A stretch of DNA of 64,000 nt, from the NCBI RefSeq assembly GCF_012689525.1, contig NZ_CP051516.1, forward strand, positions 2,108,001 through 2,172,000, written 5' to 3'. This document shows, piece after piece, positions 45,219-55,106 of this stretch (positions are counted from its first letter, which is position 1; every line of letters begins with the position of its first letter). Below the pieces are notes generated by a model, which saw only the letters and a list, made by a program, of their open reading frames with translations, did no database searches and had not been told where the DNA came from. The DNA comes from Paraburkholderia aromaticivorans (GTDB lineage: Bacteria; Pseudomonadota; Gammaproteobacteria; Burkholderiales; Burkholderiaceae). The position numbers and the translations under genes are program-made.

Positions 45219-46376
45219 TTAAAACTTATGCCGCAGCGCAACCCGAACAGCGACCTGGGTGCCCGTCGACGATGGCGCCTGCACACCCGGAATGAACGCG
45301 TCGTCGAGAATCGAGTGAGTCGTATCGCCCGCCACCTTCTGATACTCACCCTGCACATACACGTCGGTACGCTTCGACAGGTTGTAATCCGCCATCAAAC
45401 CCACCGAGTGAATCTTCGGCTTCACGCTGCCTGACGACGCATCGTAGTTTTCCATCGTGTACACGTACTGAGCGCCCACGAAAAACGCCGGCGTGAACTG
45501 GTATTTGCCGTTCAGTTCGAAGTTCTGGTATTTCAGCGTATTCAACGTGACACCCGGCGCGGCCAGCGGAATGCCGATATAGCCGTTGCCCGTCGGATTC
45601 TTGTAGTTCGAGTTGGTGTAGGCAAAACCGGCCGTCGCCGAGCCGAAGGTGTAGTTGATGCCGCCACCGAACACCCGCATACGTCCCGCGATAAAGCTTG
45701 CGTCGTTCGCGGTAATCGCGCCGGTCGAGCCCACGCCGGGATTGTCCGCCTGCATATAGGCCGCCGCGACCAGCAGGCCGCCGTTCGCGTACTGCCCGCC
45801 GAAGCTGTACGCGCGGTTGTTCGCGAAGTTGGTGTCGTTACTGAAGGCGTAAGCGCCGCCGAACTGGAAGCCCGCCATCTCCGGGCTCGCGTATTTCACG
45901 CTGTTGCCGAGTCGGAACGAATTGTCGGTGTTGTCGTTGTCATACGGATGCGCGAACAGGTAGCCGGCCCAGTTGCCGTTGGCCGTGGTCTGCGCGAGGT
46001 AATCGACCACCGAATCGTACTGGCGCCCGAGCGTGACCGTGCCGAAGCGGCCGTCGCTAAGTCCCACATAGGCTTGGCGGCCGAACATGCGGCCGCCCTG
46101 GCCGAGCCGCCCCGAACTCACGTCGAAGCCGTTTTCGAGTTGAAACACCGCCTTCAGGCCGCCGCCCAGATCCTCCGAACCCTTCATGCCCCAGCGGCTG
46201 CCTTGCGCATAGCCGCTCGCCATTTCCCAGACCGCGCCGTGCCCCGCGTTGTTGGTGTAGTCGATGCCTTCGTCGAGCACGCCGTACAGCGTGACGCTGC
46301 TTTGAGCGAAGGCCGACGACGCCGCCAGCGAGGCGAGTGTGGTGAATGCGGCGGTAGCAATGCGGTTCTTTTTCAT
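45219..46376 (-). CDS. Gram-negative porin (Porin_4)
   Basis: This 385-residue outer-membrane porin has a signal peptide ending AFAQ and the mature start SSVTLYGVLDEGIDY, followed by aromatic beta-strands to a C-terminal phenylalanine (ALRHKF), the hallmark of trimeric Burkholderia porins. It has the GRQAYVGL and LGRQYDSV motifs. I chose the ATG at 46376, six bases after GGAG; the adjacent ATG at 46379 is an alternative. It is divergent from an aldehyde dehydrogenase operon and may admit its substrate. Confidence 0.9.
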   Translation of the reverse strand: MKKNRIATAAFTTLASLAASSAFAQSSVTLYGVLDEGIDYTNNAGHGAVWEMASGYAQGSRWGMKGSEDLGGGLKAVFQLENGFDVSSGRLGQGGRMFGRQAYVGLSDGRFGTVTLGRQYDSVVDYLAQTTANGNWAGYLFAHPYDNDNTDNSFRLGNSVKYASPEMAGFQFGGAYAFSNDTNFANNRAYSFGGQYANGGLLVAAAYMQADNPGVGSTGAITANDASFIAGRMRVFGGGINYTFGSATAGFAYTNSNYKNPTGNGYIGIPLAAPGVTLNTLKYQNFELNGKYQFTPAFFVGAQYVYTMENYDASSGSVKPKIHSVGLMADYNLSKRTDVYVQGEYQKVAGDTTHSILDDAFIPGVQAPSSTGTQVAVRVALRHKF

Positions 46377-46661
46377 CATGAGCTCCAGACCTTGGTAGTG
46401 AGCGGACCGAATTCTTCGGACGAACCCGAAGGCGTTCGACACCCGCTGCTTTTTGGCAAAGCCCGGATTCTGCTATTCGAGATGCGAATCGCGAATGAGG
46501 CACATCCCTGGATAAACGTGATTTTTTAGAATGTTTGTCCCGCGAATTATTCGCTTGTGGCGGGCAGTGACCCGGAGAAAAATTCCGTTCATGCACCTTT
46601 GGCATGAAGGCCATAGCCGAGGGCAATGCGTTTTTCGCACCATGCTTTTCAGGAGACGACC

Positions 46662-48098
46662 ATGCGACTCGATCGGAATTTTGCTAACGGCCGGTTCATC
46701 GAACCCGCGTCTGACAACGCTAGCCGCGAGCTCATCGCCGTCTACAACCCGGCCACCGAGGCCGAGATCGCCCATGTCACGGGCGCCACCGAGGCCGAAG
46801 CCATCGCCGCGGTCGACGCCGCCGCCGCCGCGCAAAAGGGCTGGCGCAAGCTGCCGTCGGCCGAGCGCGCGGTCTATCTGCACAAGCTCGCCGATGCGCT
46901 GACCGAATGCGCGCCCGCCATCGGCGCGGCGCTCGCGCTGGAGTCGGGCAAGAGCGTGGCCGACGCCACCAACGAGGCGATCTACGCCGGCCAGATCACC
47001 CGCTACCACGCCGAATGGGCGCGCCGCATCGAAGGCGAAGTGATTCCGAGCGATACGCCCGACGAAAACCTCGTGTTGCATCGCGAGCCGATCGGCGTGG
47101 TCGCGTGTCTGATTCCGTTCAACTACCCCGTCTATACGTTCATGCGCAAAGTGGCGCCGGCACTGATCGCCGGCAACACGGTGGTGGTGCGCCCGAGCAA
47201 CAACACGCCGACTTCCGCATTCGAAATCGCCAAGGCGGTGGAGAAGGCCGGTTTGCCCGCGGGCGTCGTGAACATTCTCGCGATGAACCATGCCACCGCC
47301 GAGGCGCTTTGCACGCATCCCAAGGTCGGCATGATCACGCTGACGGGCAGCGTCGGCGCGGGCCGCAAAGTGCTCGACTATTGCAAGGCGAACATCGCCA
47401 AGCCGTCGCTCGAACTGGGCGGCAAGACGCCCGCGATCATCGAGGCCGATGCCGATCTGGAGAAAGCCGCACGCGATCTGGTCGCTTCGAAGACTACGCA
47501 TTGCGGTCAACTGTGCACGGCAATCGAACGCGTCTACGTGCAGGAAAGCGTGCATGACCGCTTCGTCGCGCTGCTGAAAAAGCACATGAGTGCGGTGGAA
47601 AGCGGCGATCGCAGCGAGCAGCCGTCGCTGATGGGTCCGCTCGTCAACGAGGCGTCGCGCCAGTCGATTCACGCGATGGTGGAACGCGCGGTCGCGGCGG
47701 GCGCCACGCTCGAAACCGGCGGCAAGCTGCCGCAAGGCAAAGGCTTCTTCTATCCGGCCACGTTGCTGTCGAATTGCCGTCAGGACATGGAGATCATCCA
47801 GGAAGAAACCTTCGGTCCGATCATGCCGGTCGTCAAATACCGCACGCTCGACGAAGCGCTGGAGATGGCCAACGACCATCAATTCGGTCTCTCGTCGGTG
47901 CTGTATACGGAGAACTATCGCGGCGCGATGAAGATCGCCAACGGCATCGAAGCTGGCGAACTCTATGTGAACCGTACGCCCGCCGATCCGTATCAGGGCT
48001 TTCACGCCGGCTGGAAACGTTCGGGCCTCGGCGGCGACGACGGCAAGCACGGCATGCTCGAATTCACCCAGACCCGTCTCGTGGTCATGAAGTACTGA
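46662..48098 (+). CDS. Aldehyde dehydrogenase (AldA-like)
   Basis: This 478-residue NAD(P)-dependent enzyme oxidises an aldehyde to a carboxylate. The catalytic cysteine is Cys285 in HCGQLCTA and the general base is the Glu of LELGGKTP. It resembles lactaldehyde/glycolaldehyde dehydrogenase (AldA) more than betaine aldehyde types, judging by the GQLC and ERVYVQ region. AGGAG precedes the ATG at 46662. It opens a + strand run with a transporter, an enolase-superfamily enzyme and a GMC oxidoreductase, which suggests sugar or sugar-acid catabolism. Confidence 0.88.
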   Translation: MRLDRNFANGRFIEPASDNASRELIAVYNPATEAEIAHVTGATEAEAIAAVDAAAAAQKGWRKLPSAERAVYLHKLADALTECAPAIGAALALESGKSVADATNEAIYAGQITRYHAEWARRIEGEVIPSDTPDENLVLHREPIGVVACLIPFNYPVYTFMRKVAPALIAGNTVVVRPSNNTPTSAFEIAKAVEKAGLPAGVVNILAMNHATAEALCTHPKVGMITLTGSVGAGRKVLDYCKANIAKPSLELGGKTPAIIEADADLEKAARDLVASKTTHCGQLCTAIERVYVQESVHDRFVALLKKHMSAVESGDRSEQPSLMGPLVNEASRQSIHAMVERAVAAGATLETGGKLPQGKGFFYPATLLSNCRQDMEIIQEETFGPIMPVVKYRTLDEALEMANDHQFGLSSVLYTENYRGAMKIANGIEAGELYVNRTPADPYQGFHAGWKRSGLGGDDGKHGMLEFTQTRLVVMKY

Positions 48099-48249
48099 AG
48101 TGAACCGGCACGCGCCGCACGTTGAAACGACGGCGCGTGTCTCCCTTGCAACCTGAAAAGTGCAGCGAATCTGCTGCCAGTCCATAACAAAACATATTGG
48201 AGACCGGGCAGCCCGAAGGGCTGGCGCTGTGTCTCTGAGGAGCGCTCAC

Positions 48250-49572
48250 GTGTCATCCCAACCCGTTCGAACCGACGCTTCGCTCGCTTTAGGCGACGAG
48301 CAGCCCGCCCTGCAAAGCAACAAGACGCAGCGTTATATCCAGCTCATCCTGCTGGTGATCGCAGCCGGCGCAATCTACCCAATTCTGTATCTGCGGCAGG
48401 TGTATCAGCCGACGATGCTCGAAGTCTTCCACATCACCGATAGCCAACTCGGCTATCTGTATTCGTCGCTGGGCACGATTTTTCTGTTGAGTTATCTGCC
48501 GAGCGGCTGGCTCGCGGACCGCATCGCGCCGCGTTTACTGATCTGTTTTTCGTTGATCGCCACCGGTCTGCTCGGGTTGTGGTATTCCACCGCGCCATCG
48601 TTTCCGATGCTGATGATGATCTTCGGCGGCTGGGGTCTGTCGACCGGTTTGACGTTCTGGGCCGCGGTCATCAAACGCGTGACCATGATTGCCGGCACGC
48701 ATGAGCAGGGCCGTTTCTTCGGCCTGCTCGACGGCGGACGCGGTTTGATCGAAGCCATGCTCGCGACCATCGCGATCACGCTGTTCGCATGGATGACGCA
48801 GACCAAAGGCGAACCGGTCGCGGCCGGTTTCAAGCTGGTGATCTACCTGTACGCGTTTCTTTGCATCGCGCTCGGCGTCGTGCTCGCGCTCGTCAAGGAT
48901 CCGCAGGGCACCGAAGACGCGGCCGCCAATCGCGCCGCGCGCCAACGCAACAACGTGCTGGTCGATCTGAAGACGCTCGCGAAGATTCCCGAACTGTGGC
49001 TGGTCGCCGCCATCGTGTTCTGCGGCTACCAGGTGTTCTGGGCGACCTACAGTTTCTCCGCGTATCTGCATGAGGGCGAGATCGGCCTGACGGTCGTGAT
49101 GGCCGGCACGATCACCACGCTCAAGCTGTGGATGCGGCCGATCGGCGGCATCGGCGGCGGCTTTCTCGGCGATCGCTATTCGAAGGTGTCGGTGCTCGTG
49201 ATCGCGCTCTTTCTCGCCGCGCTGTCGCTGTTGGGCCTGATGGCGGCGCCGCGTATTTCGAGCCACGTGCTGCTGGTGTTCCTCGTGCTGTTCATCGGCA
49301 TTCTGACTTACGCGATTCGCGGCCTGTACTGGTCGCTGCTGGACCGCTGCAACATTCCGGTTGCCACGATGGGCCTCGCGATCGGCCTGATCTCGGTGCT
49401 CGGTTATTCGCCGGACGTGTTCCTGCCGCTTATCAACGGCTATTTGACGCAGACGTTCCCGGGCGTCTTCGGCTATCAGCTCTACTTCGGCTATGTGGCC
49501 GTCATGGCGGCGCTCGGCGGTTTTGCCGGGCTCGCGCTGAGAAACATGCTCAATAGAAAAGAAGGTGCGTAA
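48250..49572 (+). CDS. MFS transporter
   Basis: This 440-residue permease has twelve membrane segments. The loop motif after helix 2 (GWLADRIAPRLL) is of MFS type. GTG 48250 is the start because GAGGAG lies seven bases upstream; the upstream in-frame ATG at 48160 is poor. A small hairpin (CAGCCC/GGGCTG, 48209-48223) precedes the binding site. The next gene starts right after the TAA, so transporter and enzyme are coupled. The substrate is probably the one handled by the enolase-superfamily enzyme. Confidence 0.87.
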   Translation: MSSQPVRTDASLALGDEQPALQSNKTQRYIQLILLVIAAGAIYPILYLRQVYQPTMLEVFHITDSQLGYLYSSLGTIFLLSYLPSGWLADRIAPRLLICFSLIATGLLGLWYSTAPSFPMLMMIFGGWGLSTGLTFWAAVIKRVTMIAGTHEQGRFFGLLDGGRGLIEAMLATIAITLFAWMTQTKGEPVAAGFKLVIYLYAFLCIALGVVLALVKDPQGTEDAAANRAARQRNNVLVDLKTLAKIPELWLVAAIVFCGYQVFWATYSFSAYLHEGEIGLTVVMAGTITTLKLWMRPIGGIGGGFLGDRYSKVSVLVIALFLAALSLLGLMAAPRISSHVLLVFLVLFIGILTYAIRGLYWSLLDRCNIPVATMGLAIGLISVLGYSPDVFLPLINGYLTQTFPGVFGYQLYFGYVAVMAALGGFAGLALRNMLNRKEGA

Positions 49573-50790
49573 ATGAAAGTCGTCTCGCTCGAAACGCATA
49601 TCGTCGCCGTACCGCCGCCGCACGTGGGCGGCATGTACTGGATCTTCGTCAAGCTCAAGACCGATTGCGGGATTGAAGGCGTCGGCGAAATCTATTCGGC
49701 GACCTTCCATCCGAAAGCGATGACCCCCATCATCGACGACGTATTCGGCCGCTATCTGCTCGACAAGGACCCGCATCACATCGAGCGGCTCTGGCGCGAA
49801 GCGTATTCGAGCGGTTTCACGCAACGCCCCGATCTGACGATGATGGGCGTGGTCAGCGGCCTGGAAATGGCATGCTGGGACATCATCGGCAAGGCGGCTA
49901 ATAGGCCGGTGTATGAGTTGCTTGGCGGCATGGTGAATCAGCGCCTGCGTTCGTACACGTATCTGTATCCGAAGAACAGCCGCGGCGAATACGACTACGA
50001 CGATCCCGATCTGGCCGCCGAATGCGCGCTTGAAAACGTCAAGCGCGGCTTCACCGCGGTGAAGTTCGATCCGGCCGGACCGTACACGGCGTACTCGGGC
50101 CATCAACTGTCGATGGAAGTGCTGGACCGTTGCGAAACCTTCTGCCGGCGCGTGCGCGAAGCAGTGGGCAGCAAGGCGGATCTGCTGTTCGGCACACATG
50201 GGCAGATGGTGCCTTCGTCGGCGATCCGACTCGCGAAACGCCTCGAAAAGTACGATCCGCTGTGGTTCGAAGAGCCGGTGCCGCCGGGCCAGGAAAGCGC
50301 GATGGCGCAGGTCGCTAAGCACACCAGCATTCCGATTGCCGCCGGCGAGCGCCTCACCACCAAGTACGAATTCTTCAAGCTGCTCGAAGCGGGCGCCGCG
50401 TCGATTCTGCAATTGAACGTAGCGCGCGTGGGCGGCCTGCTCGAAGCGAAGAAAGTCGCGACCCTGGCCGAGGTGTATTACGCGCAGATCGCGCCGCATC
50501 TGTACAACGGGCCGATCGGCGCGGCGGCCAGCATTCAGCTCGCGACGTGCACGCCGAACTTCCTGATTCAGGAAAGCATCGGCACGTGGGACGGTTTTCA
50601 TGCGGCCGTGTTGAAGAAGCCGATTCAATGGGAAGACGGCTACATCATTCCGTCGCAGGAACCGGGTCTCGGCGTCGAGTTGAACATGGAGGTCGTCAGG
50701 CAGCACACGCCGTACACCGGCGAGCGTCTGCATCTGCAGATGGCGGCACAACCGGCCGACGTGAAGGACCTCGCGCCGGCCAAGGGTTGA
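49573..50790 (+). CDS. Mandelate racemase/enolase superfamily enzyme
   Basis: This 405-residue (beta/alpha)8-barrel enzyme probably dehydrates or isomerises a sugar acid. The N-terminal cap domain has GVGEIYSATFHP. Barrel residues visible are Lys164 (AVKFD), Glu233/Glu234 (WFEEP), Glu259 (AGERL) and His309 (APHLYNGP). The metal-ligand aspartate expected at the end of barrel strand 3 is not seen: the segment is FGTHGQ, with Gly207 where Asp would align. That suggests a variant metal site or my misalignment. It is translationally coupled to the transporter. Confidence 0.83.
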   Translation: MKVVSLETHIVAVPPPHVGGMYWIFVKLKTDCGIEGVGEIYSATFHPKAMTPIIDDVFGRYLLDKDPHHIERLWREAYSSGFTQRPDLTMMGVVSGLEMACWDIIGKAANRPVYELLGGMVNQRLRSYTYLYPKNSRGEYDYDDPDLAAECALENVKRGFTAVKFDPAGPYTAYSGHQLSMEVLDRCETFCRRVREAVGSKADLLFGTHGQMVPSSAIRLAKRLEKYDPLWFEEPVPPGQESAMAQVAKHTSIPIAAGERLTTKYEFFKLLEAGAASILQLNVARVGGLLEAKKVATLAEVYYAQIAPHLYNGPIGAAASIQLATCTPNFLIQESIGTWDGFHAAVLKKPIQWEDGYIIPSQEPGLGVELNMEVVRQHTPYTGERLHLQMAAQPADVKDLAPAKG

Positions 50791-50860
50791 GTGCGCCTTG
50801 CATCTGGCGGGTTTCACCACTACGTTTCAATGGATTGAGCGCCGTCTGGCGATATAGAGC

Positions 50861-52522
50861 ATGAACTACGATTACATCATCGTCGGCGCGGGTTCGGCGG
50901 GCTGCATTCTCGCCAATCGCCTGTCGGCGTCGGGCCAATATTCGGTGCTGCTGCTCGAAGCGGGCGGCAAGGACAGCTCGTTCTGGTTCAAGATTCCGGT
51001 GGGTTTCACCAAGACGTACTACAACGAAACCTACAACTGGATGTACTACAGCGAGCCGGAAAAGGAACTCGACAACCGGCCGATCTATTGCCCGCGCGGC
51101 AAGGTGCAGGGCGGCTCGGGCTCGATCAATGCGATGATCTACGTGCGCGGCCAGCCGCACGATTTCGACGATTGGGCCGCCGCCGGCAACACGGGCTGGG
51201 CGTTTCGCGACGTGCTGCCGTACTTCCGCAAGCTCGAATCGCATCCGCTCGGCAACACGGACTATCACGGCGCCGACGGCCCGATCCGCATCTCGCCGAT
51301 GAAAGACGCGGTGCATCCGATCTGCCACGTGTTTCTGAAAGGCTGCGATCAAGCCGGCTATCAGCGCAGCGACGACTTCAATGGCGCGCAATTCGAAGGC
51401 GCCGGCATCTACGACGTGAATACGCGCAACGGTCAGCGCTCGTCGAGCAGCTTCGAGTATCTGCATCCGGTGCTGTCGCGCAAGAACCTCACCGTCGAGC
51501 GCGACGTGCTGGCAAGCCGCGTTCTATTCGACGGCAACCAACGCGCGATCGGCGTGAGCGTGACGCAGAACGGCACCACGCGGCAATTCATGGCGGCGCG
51601 CGAAGTGATCCTGTCGGCCGGCGCGGTCGATTCGCCGAAGCTGCTGCAACTCTCCGGCGTGGGCGACAGCGCATTGCTGGCGCAGCATCGCATCGCGATG
51701 GTCAAGGAACTGCCCGCCGTGGGCCAGAATCTGCAAGACCATTTGTGCGTGAGCTTCTACTATCGCGCGAACATGAAGACGCTGAACGACGAGATGCGGC
51801 CGCTGCTCGGCAAGCTCAAGCTCGGGCTGCAATATCTGCTGACGCGCAAGGGACCGCTCGCGATGAGCGTGAACCAGTCGGGCGGCTTCTTCAAAGGCAA
51901 CGATCAGCAAGCGCAGCCGAACCTGCAGTTGTATTTCAATCCGTTGTCGTACCGAATTCCGAAGAGCAACAAGGCGAATCTCGAACCGGAACCGTACTCG
52001 GGCTTTCTGCTGGCGTTCAATCCGTGCCGGCCGACGAGCCGCGGTTCGATCGAGATCGCGTCGAATCGCGCCGAAGACGCCGCGAAGATCCGCATCAACG
52101 CGCTGACCACGGAGAAGGACATCGACGAAGTGATTCAGGGCTGCGAACTGGTGCGCAAGGTAATGGCATCGCCGGCATTGAAGGCGGTCACGGTCGAGGA
52201 AATCTCGCCGGGGCCGCGGGTGAATACGCGTGAAGCTTTCCTGCAGTACTTCCGCGAGCAATCGGGTTCGATCTATCACCTGTGCGGTTCGTGCGCGATG
52301 GGCGACGATCCGCGCACCTCGGTGGTGGATGCGCGGTTGCGGGTGCACGGCATTGGCGGCTTGCGCGTGGTGGATGCGTCGATCTTTCCGAACATCACGT
52401 CGGGCAATATCAATGCGCCGACCATGATGGTGGCGGAGAAGGGCGCCGACATGATTCTCGAAGACGCCGCTAGCGAAGTTGCGTATCGGCCTGTGACCGC
52501 GGAGATGGCTGCGGCGGCTTGA
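50861..52522 (+). CDS. GMC family FAD oxidoreductase
   Basis: This 553-residue flavoenzyme oxidises an alcohol. The N-terminal FAD motif YIIVGAGSAGCILANRLS is followed by GKVQGGSGSINAMIYVRG (GMC signature 1). The C terminus has YHLCGSCAMGDD with the catalytic histidine and NINAPTMMVAEK with the second active-site asparagine. It resembles choline-dehydrogenase-like proteins; the substrate is unknown. It is the last gene of the aldehyde dehydrogenase/MFS/enolase run and ends 16 bases from a convergent LysR gene. The ribosome binding site is weak. Confidence 0.88.
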   Translation: MNYDYIIVGAGSAGCILANRLSASGQYSVLLLEAGGKDSSFWFKIPVGFTKTYYNETYNWMYYSEPEKELDNRPIYCPRGKVQGGSGSINAMIYVRGQPHDFDDWAAAGNTGWAFRDVLPYFRKLESHPLGNTDYHGADGPIRISPMKDAVHPICHVFLKGCDQAGYQRSDDFNGAQFEGAGIYDVNTRNGQRSSSSFEYLHPVLSRKNLTVERDVLASRVLFDGNQRAIGVSVTQNGTTRQFMAAREVILSAGAVDSPKLLQLSGVGDSALLAQHRIAMVKELPAVGQNLQDHLCVSFYYRANMKTLNDEMRPLLGKLKLGLQYLLTRKGPLAMSVNQSGGFFKGNDQQAQPNLQLYFNPLSYRIPKSNKANLEPEPYSGFLLAFNPCRPTSRGSIEIASNRAEDAAKIRINALTTEKDIDEVIQGCELVRKVMASPALKAVTVEEISPGPRVNTREAFLQYFREQSGSIYHLCGSCAMGDDPRTSVVDARLRVHGIGGLRVVDASIFPNITSGNINAPTMMVAEKGADMILEDAASEVAYRPVTAEMAAAA

Positions 52523-52538
52523 TGCGGTAACGCGCGCT

Positions 52539-53474
52539 TCAACCCGCGTCGCTCAGGGGCGCCGATTCCGACGCATCGAGCGCCCGTCCGCTCAACCAGA
52601 TTTCCTGTTGCAGCCAATCGCGGAACAACGCGACGTGCGGCAGTTCGTCCTGTTCCGCGCGTGTGACGAACCAGTACGACTGGTGCCCGTCCACGTGCAC
52701 GTTCAACACCTGCACGAGCTGGCCTTCGGCCAGTTCGCGAGCGATCATGTGACGGTCGGCGATGGTCACGCCGAGCCCGTCGATTGCCGCGCGAATCGCG
52801 TGATCGAGCAGATCGAACTCATAACCGCCGCGCGTATCCACATTCTCAATCCCCGCCGCCTTCAGCCAGTGCTGCCAGGTGAGGTAGCGCTGATCGGCGC
52901 TCGCCAGCACATGCAACAGCGTGAACTGATTCAAGTCGATTGCCGCGCTACCCGCCTGGCGTGCGAGCAAGGCGGGCGAACAGACCGCGATATGCCGCTC
53001 GCTCATCAACAGACGGTTTTCGACCCCTTCCCACTCGCCATTGCCAAAACGGATCGCACAGTCGAGCACGCCGGATTCCGCGAGGTTGTCGTCGACACGG
53101 GTCGACAGACTCAGTTCGAGTTGCGGATGCGCATCACGCAAGCGGCCAAGACGCGGCATCAGCCAGCGGCTCGTGAAGGTGGGCGGCGCATTGATGCGCA
53201 GGCGATTACGATGGGTCTTCTCCTGCAAGCCGCGAACCGTGAGTTCGATACGGTCGAAGGATTGCTGCAGCGCTTGCAGAAGAATGCGGCCAGCGGCCGA
53301 TAGTTCCAGGTGGTGATGGTGACGCTGCAGGAGCGTCTCGCCCAGTTGCGCTTCGAGTTGCCGGACTTGCCGGCTGACCGCGCTTTGCGTGACGTTGAGC
53401 AGTTCCGCGGCGCGGGTGAAGCTGCCCGTGCGGCCGGCGACTTCGAAGGCTTTCAGCGCATTCAGCGCGGGCAT
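52539..53474 (-). CDS. LysR family regulator (GcvA-like)
   Basis: This 311-residue regulator has an N-terminal winged helix (ALKAFEVAGRTGSFTRAAELLNVTQSAVSRQ) of the GcvA type and a C-terminal ligand domain. The frame is open far upstream; I start at the ATG at 53474, where the family similarity begins, though no clear ribosome binding site is seen. It is convergent with the GMC operon and upstream-adjacent to the aldehyde dehydrogenase at 53591, so either could be its target. Confidence 0.83.
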   Translation of the reverse strand: MPALNALKAFEVAGRTGSFTRAAELLNVTQSAVSRQVRQLEAQLGETLLQRHHHHLELSAAGRILLQALQQSFDRIELTVRGLQEKTHRNRLRINAPPTFTSRWLMPRLGRLRDAHPQLELSLSTRVDDNLAESGVLDCAIRFGNGEWEGVENRLLMSERHIAVCSPALLARQAGSAAIDLNQFTLLHVLASADQRYLTWQHWLKAAGIENVDTRGGYEFDLLDHAIRAAIDGLGVTIADRHMIARELAEGQLVQVLNVHVDGHQSYWFVTRAEQDELPHVALFRDWLQQEIWLSGRALDASESAPLSDAG

Positions 53475-53544
53475 TTTGCGTTTCAAGATGTTCGACCGGG
53501 AGGTAAGGCGCGGTGGCGCGATGTCCCGGTATTTTACTGGTTTG

Positions 53545-53580
53545 CCTGCGCGGCGCCTCGCCCATGATGCGCCGCGCAGG
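53545..53580 (-). terminator. GC-rich hairpin after the phenylacetaldehyde dehydrogenase gene
   Basis: CCTGCGCGGCGC (53545-53556) pairs perfectly with GCGCCGCGCAGG (53569-53580). It lies just downstream of the - strand dehydrogenase stop. No T tract follows, so it is a weak or Rho-assisted 3' end rather than a textbook terminator. Confidence 0.55.
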
Positions 53581-53590
53581 CGTTGCAGCG

Positions 53591-55069
53591 TCAATAAGCA
53601 ATACAGACCGACTTGCTTTCCGTATAGGAGTCGATGATCGACTTGCCGTGTTCGCGGCCGATGCCCGACGCCTTGAAGCCACCGAACGGCATGGCCGGGT
53701 CGACCATGTTGTGCGTGTTGACCCACACCGTTCCGGCCTCGATGCCGTCCACGAGCCGCAGCGCCTTGTCGAGCTGGTTGGTCCAGACGCTCGCGCCGAG
53801 ACCGTACTCGGAGGCGTTCGCCTGAGCCAGCACTTCGTCGAGGTCGTCGTAAGGCATGGCGACCAGCACCGGGCCGAACACCTCTTCCTTGACGACGGAA
53901 AGCGGCTTGCAGGCGCGATTGGCGATCACCGTCGGGCGCACGAAGTAGCCCTGGCGCTCCACGCGCGTATCACGCGACAGGATCTCGCCGCCTTCGTCCT
54001 TGCCCTGCGCGATCATGCCGGCCACTTTGTCGCGGTGCCGCGCGGAGACCATCGGGCCCATCTGCGTCGCCGCGTCGAAACCGGAGCCGAGCGTGATGCC
54101 GTCGGCGATGGCGGCAATGCCTTGCACGACTTCGTCGTAAATGGAGCGCGCGACATACAGGCGCGAGCCCGCCGTGCAAACCTGGCCGTGGTTGAAGAAA
54201 ATCGCGCCGGCCGCACCTTCGATCGCCTTGCGCGGGTCGCAATCGTCGAGCACGATCACCGGGCTCTTGCCGCCCAGTTCGAGCGACGCGCGCTTCAGAT
54301 CGTCCGCGCATTGACGGCCGATGATGCGCCCGACCTCGGTCGATCCCGTGAACGTGACCTTGTTCACCAGCGGATGCCGCACGAGCGCCGCGCCGGCGGT
54401 TTCGCCCCGCCCCGTTACCACGTTGAATACGCCGGCAGGGAAACCCGCTTCGTGCGCCAGTTCGGCGAGACGGATGGCCGTCAGCGGCGTTTCTTCAGCG
54501 GGTTTCAGCACCACGGTGCAGCCGCAGGCCAGCGCCGGGGCAATTTTCCATACCGCCATCAGTAGCGGAAAATTCCACGGGACGATCGCGGCGACCACGC
54601 CGGCCGGCACGCGTCTGGTCGACGCGTTGTAGCGCGTGCCCGGCGGGAACGGAATCGACAGATCGAACGTGGTGCCTTCGATCTTGGTCGCCCAGCCGGC
54701 CATATAACGCAGCCATTGGACGCTGCCGGCCACTTCCAGCATCTTCGAGAAGCCGATCAGCTTGCCTTGATTCAGCGTTTCCAGCGTGGCGAGTTCGTCG
54801 CTATGCCGCTCGACGAGGTCGGCGAGTTTCAGCAGCAGGCCCTCGCGGACGGCCGGCGGCATTCTGCGCCAGGCGTCGGATTCGAAGGCTGCCTTCGAGG
54901 TTCTGACCGCGTGATCGATATCCGCTTCCGATGCGTCAGGGATCTGTGCGATTTCTTCAGCGGTGGCCGGGTTGAAGACCGGAAAGGTTTTGCCCGCGGC
55001 GCTGCCGGTTTTTTCGCCGTTGATGAACATGGTGTGCGGCAATGTGGCCGCTAGCTTGTGTTCCGTCAT
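53591..55069 (-). CDS. Phenylacetaldehyde dehydrogenase-like enzyme
   Basis: This 492-residue aldehyde dehydrogenase has the catalytic Cys298 in [10 protein letters not shown] and the general-base glutamate in LELGGKSP. The N terminus ([27 protein letters not shown]) resembles FeaB/PadA-type phenylacetaldehyde dehydrogenases. Its gene follows the amine oxidase on the same strand with one gene between, so it would oxidise the aldehyde made by that oxidase, for example phenylacetaldehyde to phenylacetate. Substrate is inferred from context. Confidence 0.87.
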   Translation of the reverse strand: MTEHKLAATLPHTMFINGEKTGSAAGKTFPVFNPATAEEIAQIPDASEADIDHAVRTSKAAFESDAWRRMPPAVREGLLLKLADLVERHSDELATLETLNQGKLIGFSKMLEVAGSVQWLRYMAGWATKIEGTTFDLSIPFPPGTRYNASTRRVPAGVVAAIVPWNFPLLMAVWKIAPALACGCTVVLKPAEETPLTAIRLAELAHEAGFPAGVFNVVTGRGETAGAALVRHPLVNKVTFTGSTEVGRIIGRQCADDLKRASLELGGKSPVIVLDDCDPRKAIEGAAGAIFFNHGQVCTAGSRLYVARSIYDEVVQGIAAIADGITLGSGFDAATQMGPMVSARHRDKVAGMIAQGKDEGGEILSRDTRVERQGYFVRPTVIANRACKPLSVVKEEVFGPVLVAMPYDDLDEVLAQANASEYGLGASVWTNQLDKALRLVDGIEAGTVWVNTHNMVDPAMPFGGFKASGIGREHGKSIIDSYTESKSVCIAY

Positions 55070-55106
55070 GGTGGTTCGTCTCCGTTGAGGTTGAGTGGCC
55101 GTGGCG

